Made by a program: the position numbers and the translations under genes
Part shown: piece by piece, positions 6,269-11,670 of the stretch
How positions within the stretch are numbered: position 1 is the first letter of the stretch
How the letters are laid out: each line of letters opens with the position of its first letter
Notes under the pieces: model-generated
The model's database searches: none
Seen by the model: only the letters and a program-made list of their open reading frames with translations
What the model was told of the DNA's origin: nothing
DNA from: Opitutaceae bacterium
GTDB lineage: Bacteria; Verrucomicrobiota; Verrucomicrobiae; Opitutales; Opitutaceae
Length of the DNA: 11,670 nucleotides
Reading direction: 5' to 3'
NCBI GenBank assembly: GCA_031266495.1
Contig: JAISAX010000351.1
Span: 1-11,670, forward strand

Positions 6269-7237
6269 ATGAAAATATCAACATTGCTCTTCCGCTATAT
6301 CAGCGCAGTCGCAGTCATCCTTGCCCTGACCGGTCTTCCACTCCATGCCGTGCTTGTCTGGCAGGAAGGTTTCACCGGGCAAATCGTCGGCGAACCGCCC
6401 TCACACGAATACGTATCAGGGAAACAAAATGTCTGGGCCGAGATCGCTGGCGTGAGCGATACAAGCTTCGCCACAATTTCTGACATTGGTAACCCCGGCA
6501 ATAGTCTCCACCTTCAAGACACGTCCACTACAGGTAATGTTACTGCCATTGCCCGTCTCAATCGCATGGCTGCTTTTGACACGTCCAAACCGGAACAATC
6601 TGTTCTCAAGCTCGATTTCGACATGCGCATAGACGCCAGTAGCAATGGAACCGACGGCCCAGGTGTCCAACTTTATTCCACAACGTCCAACAGTATCATT
6701 ACCATCGGATTCGGGGTGTTTAAAGACGAAGACGGAACCTCCTATAATACCCTGTTTGCCGGACGGGGAGGTCGCCCTGCGATCACCGCCGAAAATGCTG
6801 TCGGACGCACCGGCAATGGCACATGGGAAGAAGGATTTGATTTCGGTGTTTATGATTCCGCAACATCAAATAAAAATAACACAGGAGGGTTCCTTCACTT
6901 TGAACTCACCTATATTGACCAATCCCAAACCGCCACGCTCATCGTAACAAACGGTGCCAATTCAGCATCCATCACCATTACAGGAATAACTCCCGCAACC
7001 TGGAGTTCCACGCTTGGCAACAGCTTTAGCATTCGTGCCTATTCCTCAGGCATTTCCGACCTCTATGTGGACAACTTCAACTTGTCCACGATTCCCGTGC
7101 CTATTCCCGAGCCACGCACTGCCGCCCTGCTTTTGGGTGCGGGAATGCCGGGGATCCTGCTGGTGGCCCGGCGACTCCTGCCCCGGAATAAAAAAAAAAC
7201 GACGCCCACCGGCACTCTGCCGCCGCCTTCACCCTGA
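6269..7237 (+). CDS. PEP-CTERM sorting domain protein with probable beta-sandwich domain
   Basis: Exported protein of 322 residues. The signal peptide covers about residues 1-27 (MKISTLLFRYISAVAVILALTG, ending near LHA). The middle opens with LVWQEGFTGQIVGEP and continues with LNRMAAFDTS, VLKLDFDMRID and DLYVDNFNLS, resembling the concanavalin-like beta-sandwich region of many PEP-CTERM proteins; the ligand is unknown. The tail is the tripartite sorting signal: Pro280-Glu281-Pro282, a hydrophobic segment (AALLLGAGMPGILLVA) and an Arg/Lys-rich end (RRLLPRNKKK). Such proteins are processed by exosortase and anchored to or released at the surface. No exosortase is in the window. The ATG at 6269 has no visible Shine-Dalgarno. 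The last 16 codons overlap the prepilin reading frame, and the A10 tract lies in the basic tail; the final TTPTGTLPPPSP is therefore possibly not the native end. Confidence 0.88.
   Translation: MKISTLLFRYISAVAVILALTGLPLHAVLVWQEGFTGQIVGEPPSHEYVSGKQNVWAEIAGVSDTSFATISDIGNPGNSLHLQDTSTTGNVTAIARLNRMAAFDTSKPEQSVLKLDFDMRIDASSNGTDGPGVQLYSTTSNSIITIGFGVFKDEDGTSYNTLFAGRGGRPAITAENAVGRTGNGTWEEGFDFGVYDSATSNKNNTGGFLHFELTYIDQSQTATLIVTNGANSASITITGITPATWSSTLGNSFSIRAYSSGISDLYVDNFNLSTIPVPIPEPRTAALLLGAGMPGILLVARRLLPRNKKKTTPTGTLPPPSP
7190..7199 (+). other. A10 slippery tract at the PEP-CTERM/prepilin frame junction
   Basis: Ten A residues in the PEP-CTERM basic tail. A single -1 shift (or one extra A in the transcript) here moves reading from the PEP-CTERM frame straight into the prepilin frame (KKNDAHRHSAAAFTLIE). 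Runs of nine or more A are known sites of transcriptional slippage and -1 ribosomal shifting, for example in dnaX. It may equally be a sequencing or assembly indel. Confidence 0.6.
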
Positions 7238-7899
7238 TTGAATTGCTCACCGTAATCGCCATTATCGGCATCCTGGTGGCGATTACGATTCCGGTGCTTG
7301 GTTATGCAAGAAACACGGTAAAGCGCGCCCACAGCATATCCAACTTGCGTGGCATCGCCGCAGGCGCCCTTTTATATGCCAATGATAATAAAGGGTGCTT
7401 TCCTTACCGGGACGGGAACGCTGAAAGCGGCGGCTACTCGGGCCCGGAGTGGGCAGAACTCCGCTGGAGCGAAGCAATAGAACCCTACTTGCCATCCAGG
7501 GAAAGCAAGTGGGCCACGCCCTCAAGAAAAACAGGAACGTGGTCACGCAGTCCAACCCTGATCAACGCACTGGTGCCCGATGGCCTCCACCATGATTTGG
7601 GTGACTATGGTGGCAACCAGCACCTGTTCATCAATGGTGTGAACGGTGCGTCCCGCCTGTCCGTGGATTCCCTGTCGCATCCATCGAAAACCGTGCTCGC
7701 TTTAGGGGTCAAAAATGACAAGGGAGCCGCCACCTGGTATCTGCATCATGAATATGTCACTGGCGGCGCCCATTTTCCACGTCCGGATGACCACGGCACC
7801 GGACTTTATTTTTGTGCCTTTGCCGATGGTCACGCCAAGTCCATCGCCGTCGATAAATTCACCACAATTGAACAACGGAAGGCTCTCCTTATTCCCTAG
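7192..7899 (+). CDS. Prepilin-type N-terminal domain protein with H-X9-DG-like C-terminus; start codon not evident
   Basis: Second pseudopilin-like protein. The frame contains AAAFTLIELLTVIAIIGI with the conserved Glu+5, followed by LVAITIPVLGYARNTVKRAHSI, a soluble domain, and the end signature HGTGLYFCAFADGH (His, 10 residues, Asp-Gly). The in-frame stop TAA at 7189-7191 is followed by KKNDAHRHS and then the prepilin motif, with no ATG, GTG or TTG before it. The first such codon, TTG at 7243, lies inside the hydrophobic helix and would delete the leader. I therefore give the frame from the first codon after the stop. Translation may depend on a shift at the A10 tract, on a CTG/ATT start, or on correction of an indel. 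The predicted cleavage is Ala/Phe, again without Gly at -1. The GH5-like gene starts 23 bp downstream, suggesting one transcript. Confidence 0.8.
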   Translation, partial: KKNDAHRHSAAAFTLIELLTVIAIIGILVAITIPVLGYARNTVKRAHSISNLRGIAAGALLYANDNKGCFPYRDGNAESGGYSGPEWAELRWSEAIEPYLPSRESKWATPSRKTGTWSRSPTLINALVPDGLHHDLGDYGGNQHLFINGVNGASRLSVDSLSHPSKTVLALGVKNDKGAATWYLHHEYVTGGAHFPRPDDHGTGLYFCAFADGHAKSIAVDKFTTIEQRKALLIP

Positions 7900-7922
7900 T
7901 TCCCAACAACAATATTTTTATA

Positions 7923-10286
7923 ATGAACCTGATCTCCATTTATCATTCCTCTCTCCTGGCAGTGTCGCTATTCATTCCTGTTTCTCTCGCGAAAGCCCAA
8001 ACGGCATCCACTCCTGCCGGGAACTGGTTTCTTTTCCAACCGGGGATAGCCGCCTCATCCACCGCACAGTCCCGCACAGATGAACTCTCCATGTCCGCAT
8101 GGCTGGATGCGCCGGCGGGCAAACACGGGCGACTAAAAAGCAGGGGTGACACATTTGTTTTTTCCGACACACATAACCGGGTCAAATTCTGGGGGATCAA
8201 CGTTAATTATGGATCCTGTGCGCCATCAAAAGAGGACGCGGTGCGACGCGCTGACTTTTATGCGCGAAACGGAATCAATCTCGTGCGCCTTCACAAATAT
8301 GCGGACGGCCCTCGTCTCATCGGCATTCAGGAGTTAAATACTTTTCAGAAATTTGATCCGGCGGCTCTCGACCGCATGGATTTTTTTGTGGCTCAATTGA
8401 AGGCTCGTGGAATCTACATCGTGCTGTCTCCCACTTTTGGCGTGAACCTTGGTCGTGATGATGAAGCCGCGGTGCCTTATATGCGCGAACTGGGTGAATT
8501 TCTCGGGGAAGAGGAACTCATCGGAAAACGAATCTACACGAAACGGGGAACCATTTACCTGTCTCGCGAGTTGCAAGATTTACAGATCGGACAAACCATC
8601 TGCCTGCTCACGCACAAAAATCCCTATACCGGCTTGACCTATGCTTCCGACCCTGCTGTAGCCATTGTGGAGCTTTATAACGAAGATAGCGCTCTTTACT
8701 CAGGCCGGAGCCAAAAACTGATGCCTGGTCTTGCCGAAAAAATGCGTCTTTCACCGACGCTGCGCCAGCGAGCGGCATTGAGTTTCACCACCTGGTTAAA
8801 AACACGCTACACCACGCCTTCCGAACTACTCAAAGCCTGGGGACCAAATGCGATCAATGCGTTTGCCCAGGAAGGTTTTGATGGCGAGTCAGTGACCGGG
8901 AATGATGGCCGGGATTCCATGTGGCTTGTGCCGGCGGGTCATCCCGATTGGTTTGATCCGGCCCAGATTACCGAAGGGGGAGCACGATTCGGGCAACGGC
9001 AGCGACTCCTCGACACGATGCTCTTTCTATACGAACTGCAGAACAAATTTTACGACCGCTTTCTTGCCGCCCTGCGCCAGGCTGGCTATGAAGGCGAAGT
9101 TGTTTCCTCCAACTGGATGGCAGGTCGTGGATTCAGCCATTACTTCAATTTGCATTCCGATGCACGAATCGGGGTGTTGGATCGGCACAACTATTTTTCG
9201 GGATGGAAAAATAGCATGCTTGACAAGCCGGGAAGCGGTCTGCTCGGCCTTGGTCTGCAACAAGTGCATGATCGTCCCTTCATGATTTCGGAATGGGCTC
9301 ATATTTTCCCCAATCAATTTGGAGTGGAGGGGCCGGTCCTGCTTGGTGCGTACGGCCTGGGGCTGCAAGGATGGGATGCCTCGTGCATATTTTCCGAGGG
9401 CATTCCCGGCGATTTTCCAGGAGTACTCGGAAAATATCTACATGATATGATGGTCCCCGAGGTTGTTGGCATATTCCCTTTTGTAGCCCGTCAGGTTCTT
9501 CGTGGAGATGTTCGTGAATCCCCCCGGATTGTTTCCCGCTACGTCAATATCGAAGGATTACACGCAGGACGACTTGGTTTTGATGACTGGAGTCGCACGG
9601 ACGGAGACGTCAAGGAATATGGAGGGCACACCGTTCCGCCTGCTTCGCTTGCTGTCGCCCGTTGTGTAGTCGAGTTTACACCAACGTTTCGTGCAACTCC
9701 CTCATTTGATCCGGCGGGAGAGGGAGGCATGGATTGCGATAATATACTTTCCTCATCCACGGGTGAACTCCGGTGGAAAGCGGGTGACACGAGTTCACGC
9801 GGCTGGGTGACGATCAATACTGCCGGCACACAGGCTGTCGTTGGCTTTACCCAAGGGCGACGTTTCGAACTTGATGATGTTTGCATTGAAACAATATCTC
9901 CCGATTTCAGTGCCATCTATGTAACAGCCCGTGATCCGGATGAAACAATCGCCACGGCAAACAGTATTATCGTATGCACGTTGGCACGCAGCCGTAATGC
10001 GGATATATCGGAAGACGAAAAACCCCTTTTACTACAAAAACGTCCAGACAAAGGAGCAAATGCCGGTCCTGTGCTGGTGGAACCTGTTAAAGCGACACTC
10101 ACATTCAAACATCAGCCAACTGGCACGGGTATGACGGTCCGTATCCTGGATCACGATGGACGTGACACAGGACGTGTGATACCAGTTGGTTCCGGTTCCG
10201 ACATGAAAATCCTTCTCGATGGCGGAACGACGCAAACGTTTTATTATCTCATTTCGCGCAACCGGAATCCGGCGAATATCCAATAG
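7923..10286 (+). CDS. Secreted GH5-like (clan GH-A) glycoside hydrolase
   Basis: Retaining beta-glycosidase-type enzyme of 787 residues, exported to act on an extracellular or periplasmic polysaccharide. A signal peptide covers about residues 1-26 (LLAVSLFIPVSLAKA). The (beta/alpha)8 domain spans about 75-520: FVFSDTHNRVKFWGINVNYG, NGINLVRLHKYADG, GIYIVLSPTFGVN. Asn253-Glu254 in VAIVELYNEDS are the expected acid/base pair at strand 4. DRHNYFSGW carries the usual active-site His-Tyr region. Glu457 in FMISEWAHIFPN is the expected nucleophile at strand 7. Both catalytic glutamates of clan GH-A are thus present. Residues ~560-787 form beta-rich accessory domains without a recognised binding motif. 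Exact family or subfamily and substrate (glucan, mannan or galactan) cannot be fixed from sequence inspection. It follows the prepilin gene by 23 bp. GC content is clearly lower than in the lyase gene. Confidence 0.8.
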   Translation: MNLISIYHSSLLAVSLFIPVSLAKAQTASTPAGNWFLFQPGIAASSTAQSRTDELSMSAWLDAPAGKHGRLKSRGDTFVFSDTHNRVKFWGINVNYGSCAPSKEDAVRRADFYARNGINLVRLHKYADGPRLIGIQELNTFQKFDPAALDRMDFFVAQLKARGIYIVLSPTFGVNLGRDDEAAVPYMRELGEFLGEEELIGKRIYTKRGTIYLSRELQDLQIGQTICLLTHKNPYTGLTYASDPAVAIVELYNEDSALYSGRSQKLMPGLAEKMRLSPTLRQRAALSFTTWLKTRYTTPSELLKAWGPNAINAFAQEGFDGESVTGNDGRDSMWLVPAGHPDWFDPAQITEGGARFGQRQRLLDTMLFLYELQNKFYDRFLAALRQAGYEGEVVSSNWMAGRGFSHYFNLHSDARIGVLDRHNYFSGWKNSMLDKPGSGLLGLGLQQVHDRPFMISEWAHIFPNQFGVEGPVLLGAYGLGLQGWDASCIFSEGIPGDFPGVLGKYLHDMMVPEVVGIFPFVARQVLRGDVRESPRIVSRYVNIEGLHAGRLGFDDWSRTDGDVKEYGGHTVPPASLAVARCVVEFTPTFRATPSFDPAGEGGMDCDNILSSSTGELRWKAGDTSSRGWVTINTAGTQAVVGFTQGRRFELDDVCIETISPDFSAIYVTARDPDETIATANSIIVCTLARSRNADISEDEKPLLLQKRPDKGANAGPVLVEPVKATLTFKHQPTGTGMTVRILDHDGRDTGRVIPVGSGSDMKILLDGGTTQTFYYLISRNRNPANIQ

Positions 10287-10334
10287 GCAACATACACTTT
10301 CTCCTGTATCGAGGCATGGCGACCTGCTCGGGAC

Positions 10335-10372
10335 AAAAAGTGCAGGCCGTTTCCGAACAATGCCCAACGGCC
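10335..10372 (-). terminator. Possible intrinsic terminator for the minus-strand prepilin remnant
   Basis: GGCCGTT (10345-10351) and AACGGCC (10366-10372) form a 7-bp stem with a 14-nt loop. On the minus strand it is followed, after a few bases, by five T (10335-10339 as A on the + strand). It lies about 20 bp past the stop of the minus-strand frame at 10391. The long loop and short T-run make it weak. Confidence 0.35.
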
Positions 10373-10390
10373 ACGTAACATCCGTATATC

Positions 10391-10666
10391 TCACGGATAA
10401 CCGCCGGAACGCCATTCCGTATGCGGCACGGCTCTCACGCGGCCATTCCAGTCGAGCACATTCATCGAACGTCCCCCCGAATGCGGAGCACCCAACGAAG
10501 GATAATTGGGCCACGTGCACCACACGAGCGAAGGAAACGGATCGGAATTGTCGAGACGCTCCGTCTGGCTGCGATCAGGCACAACGGAATCCCGGCTGCT
10601 GTTCACATACCAGTATTGCAACTCCGTGCTTACAATGCGAGCGAATGAATCAACATGTTGGCTCAT
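10391..10666 (-). pseudogene. C-terminal remnant of a prepilin-type H-X9-DG protein
   Basis: The minus-strand frame ends with a segment that parallels the pseudopilin C-termini in this window: QYWYVNSSRD, then APHSGGRSMNVLDWNGRVRA, then a clean end at WRSGGYP and TGA. His-Ser-Gly-Gly-Arg matches the HSGGR of the first pseudopilin, and DWNG replaces the usual DG. The reading frame opens only about 70 codons before its end and contains no FTLIELL-type N-terminus. No such N-terminus was seen upstream in any minus frame to 11200. It therefore looks like the 3' end of a truncated gene. The ATG at 10666 is probably not a native start. The alternative is a small unrelated protein. Confidence 0.5.
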
Positions 10667-10702
10667 TCGCTCACAGGTTTTTGATGATCAAAGAATTGGC
10701 TG

Positions 10703-10748
10703 CGTGCTTCAGCACGTCTCTTGTTTGTGGCCCCAGTCCGCAAACAAG
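10703..10748. repeat. Two adjacent intergenic hairpins
   Basis: CGTGCT and AGCACG pair at 10703-10716 with a tight TC centre. Immediately after, CTTGTTTG (10720-10727) and CAAACAAG (10741-10748) pair, continuing through a T-G wobble into GG/CC around a 7-nt loop. A T-run (10774-10780) lies about 25 bp further, too far for a standard terminator. They look like REP-type intergenic palindromes and sit at the 5' limit of the prepilin remnant. Confidence 0.5.
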
Positions 10749-10818
10749 CCGGTGCTACTAACCTTGAGCGTTGTTTTTTTACGTATGATTCCCCTATGGC
10801 GCAGGCATATTTTGGATG

Positions 10819-10851
10819 GCCGCAAAAAGGCACGAAAAAGCGCGAAAACCG
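10819..10851 (+). repeat. 11-bp degenerate tandem repeat with phased A-tracts
   Basis: Three units, GCCGCAAAAAG, GCACGAAAAAG and CGCGAAAACCG, repeat at 10-11 bp. The A-tracts fall at about one helical turn, an arrangement expected to bend DNA. No gene was recognised between 10667 and 11200; the stretch is AT-rich and includes a T9 run at 10878-10886. Confidence 0.5.
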
Positions 10852-10996
10852 GACGACCAGACAAAATGCTCCTTCCGTTTTTTTTTACGCCTTTTGTACC
10901 TCTCGATTTGTTCATCTCCATTTTCCATAAAACTTAAGTATATGGTAATTAGATTTTTGGACACCTTAAAAAATTTCTTTTCCAGACAAACGAACC

Positions 10997-11091
10997 AACC
11001 GCGAAGGCAACGCGAATGTTTCAAAACCTGCTCTTGTTCAGCAAAATTATCTTCTTCCCGAATTCTCGTCTATTCGCGTTCATTCGCGGTT
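10997..11091. repeat. Long inverted repeat built from CGCGAAT-type 10-mers
   Basis: The left arm (10997-11018) contains AACCGCGAA and AACGCGAAT. The right arm (11071-11091) is their complement with one base fewer between the two blocks. About 52 nt separate the arms. The right arm is part of three 10-bp tandem units (11062-11091) of the form ATTCGCGTTC. Similar ATTCGCG strings are widespread in intergenic DNA of environmental bacteria as I remember it. It may form a cruciform or an RNA hairpin; function unknown. Confidence 0.6.
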
Positions 11092-11098
11092 AAAACGA

Positions 11099-11234
11099 TT
11101 TTTTCAAAGTGCCCTTAGCTTTTCTCGCTTATCTGCTTCATCAAAAAAACTTGGTTGGTAATCTTTCATAGAATAGTGAAAATTAACTGAAACTAATTGG
11201 ATGTCAAGCAATTGTTTTTTCAAAGTGCTCTTAA
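11099..11234 (+). repeat. Imperfect 20-bp direct repeat flanking the IS5 leader region
   Basis: TTTTTTCAAAGTGCCCTTAG at 11099-11118 recurs as TTTTTTCAAAGTGCTCTTAA at 11215-11234, with 18 of 20 bases equal and an offset of 116 bp. The second copy lies inside the first codons of the transposase frame. It may mark duplication during insertion, or reflect the end of the IS5 element; the terminal inverted repeat could not be fixed. Confidence 0.45.
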
Positions 11235-11455
11235 GTAAGCTGGGCGATCCGCTTGTGCTGTTGAAACGGTATATAAATTTTGATGAGTTTGGGGATATGC
11301 TGAGAAAAGAACTGGGGAGGGGAGAGAAGAAAACCGGCAAGCCAGCTTACGATGCTGTATTTATGTTCAAGATATTGGTTTTGCAACGACTTTACAACAT
11401 ATCAGATGAGCAGATTGAGTATCAGATAAATGATCGGCAGAGTTTTCAAAGATTT
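11201..11455 (+). pseudogene. IS5-family transposase, N-terminal 85 codons, interrupted
   Basis: Start of an IS5-group DDE transposase. The segment KLGDPLVLLKRYINFDEF and then YDAVFMFKILVLQRLYNISD followed by EQIEYQINDRQSFQRF is the DUF772-type N-terminal domain of this family. The frame starts at ATG 11201. Family resemblance stops after Phe85 (codon 11453-11455). The following 44 residues to the stop at 11590 are encoded by the inserted ISL3 DNA and are meaningless. The DDE catalytic core is absent from the window, so the gene is inactive here. The rest may lie beyond the ISL3 element. Confidence 0.85.
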
Positions 11456-11670
11456 GGTTCTTCACAGAACTTAGTGGCGACTGAATACAGGGAACAAATC
11501 AAGTTTGCCACAAAAGAAGAGGATTCGAGATCGGTAATTAGCAAAGGAGCTGAAGCCTCGGGCAGATGCTTTTATGCTTTGTATTTTTGAGTTGAATCCT
11601 TCACTAATGGCATTGGTTATTCTACTGCTGAAATAGTTTAGAAGGCCATCCAGGTGTTTCTTCAATGTCT
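11456..11670 (-). mobile_element. ISL3-like insertion sequence, one end, inserted in the IS5 transposase gene
   Basis: The element is taken to begin at GGTTCTTCACAGAACTTAG (from 11456), a GG-starting terminal sequence typical of ISL3 elements, exactly where IS5 homology stops. The transposase stop codon lies 15 bp inside this end. The 8 bp just outside, AAAGATTT (11448-11455), would be the target duplication that ISL3 elements usually make. The other end is beyond the window, so neither the inverted repeat nor the duplication can be confirmed. Confidence 0.7.
11471..11670 (-). CDS. ISL3-family transposase, C-terminal part (5' end outside window)
   Basis: The minus-strand frame is open to the window edge and ends with TAA at 11471-11473. 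It reads HLDGLLNYF, then ITNAISEGFNSKIQ, then ASARGFSSFANYRSRILFF and CGKLDLFP. This is the characteristic C-terminus of DDE_Tnp_ISL3 transposases, including the catalytic-glutamate region (Glu in AISEGFNSK) and the helix that follows. No frameshift is visible in the part seen, so the copy may be intact. The N-terminal zinc-finger/HTH region and first two catalytic aspartates would lie beyond 11670. Confidence 0.87.
   Translation of the reverse strand, partial: TLKKHLDGLLNYFSSRITNAISEGFNSKIQSIKASARGFSSFANYRSRILFFCGKLDLFPVFSRH

Noticed and set aside
7243..7245. TTG at 7243 as start of the second prepilin
   Set aside because: It would remove the leader and the conserved FTLIE motif, which is clearly encoded upstream in the same frame.
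10219..10761. 180-residue plus-strand frame after the glycoside hydrolase
   Set aside because: It overlaps the enzyme's 3' end out of frame and runs antisense to the pilin remnant, with no recognisable domain.
10764..10789. TTGAGC and TATGAT as a promoter
   Set aside because: The boxes are only 14 bp apart, too close for a sigma-70 promoter, and no gene starts just downstream.
11062..11091. Possible CRISPR-like array from the 10-bp repeats
   Set aside because: Units are contiguous and only 10 bp, without spacers; no cas gene is present.

Overview
The window looks like a chromosomal accessory region of a Verrucomicrobiota bacterium, most likely Opitutales/Opitutaceae. The case rests on prepilin-type proteins ending in an H-X9-DG-like signature, a PEP-CTERM exported protein, large secreted polysaccharide-degrading enzymes, scarce Shine-Dalgarno signals and many small palindromic intergenic repeats. 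The assignment is inferred from gene families; no marker gene is present.

Region by region (all main genes are on the + strand). 29-784 encodes a prepilin-like protein, followed 27 bp later, across a C10 tract, by a 1300-residue secreted protein (812-4714) of the YetA/PcRGLX type, a likely rhamnogalacturonan exolyase-like enzyme. A G-rich quadruplex-type tract follows its stop codon. 4985-5524 is a cupin_5 (DUF985) protein. 5525-6268 holds no intact gene: it has a cluster of REP-like hairpins, a probable frameshifted minus-strand remnant and a 14-bp tandem repeat. 6269-7237 is a PEP-CTERM protein. Its last codons overlap, in another frame and across an A10 tract, the start of a second prepilin-like gene (to 7899) that has no usable start codon of its own. 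23 bp later comes a secreted clan GH-A (GH5-like) glycoside hydrolase (7923-10286). 10287-11200 contains a minus-strand prepilin C-terminal remnant and several palindromic or tandem repeats. The right end is nested insertion sequences: the N-terminal 85 codons of an IS5-family transposase, cut at 11455/11456 by an ISL3-like element whose transposase reads on the minus strand and runs off the window.

How the genes may work together: twice, a prepilin-like protein sits directly upstream of a large secreted carbohydrate-active enzyme. This suggests a modular surface system for plant cell-wall (pectic) or similar polysaccharide, in which pseudopilins, a PEP-CTERM protein and the enzymes are co-expressed. 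The functional link is inference. Composition falls from very GC-rich in the lyase gene to moderate in the GH5-like operon and AT-rich near the insertion sequences, which fits a mosaic region.
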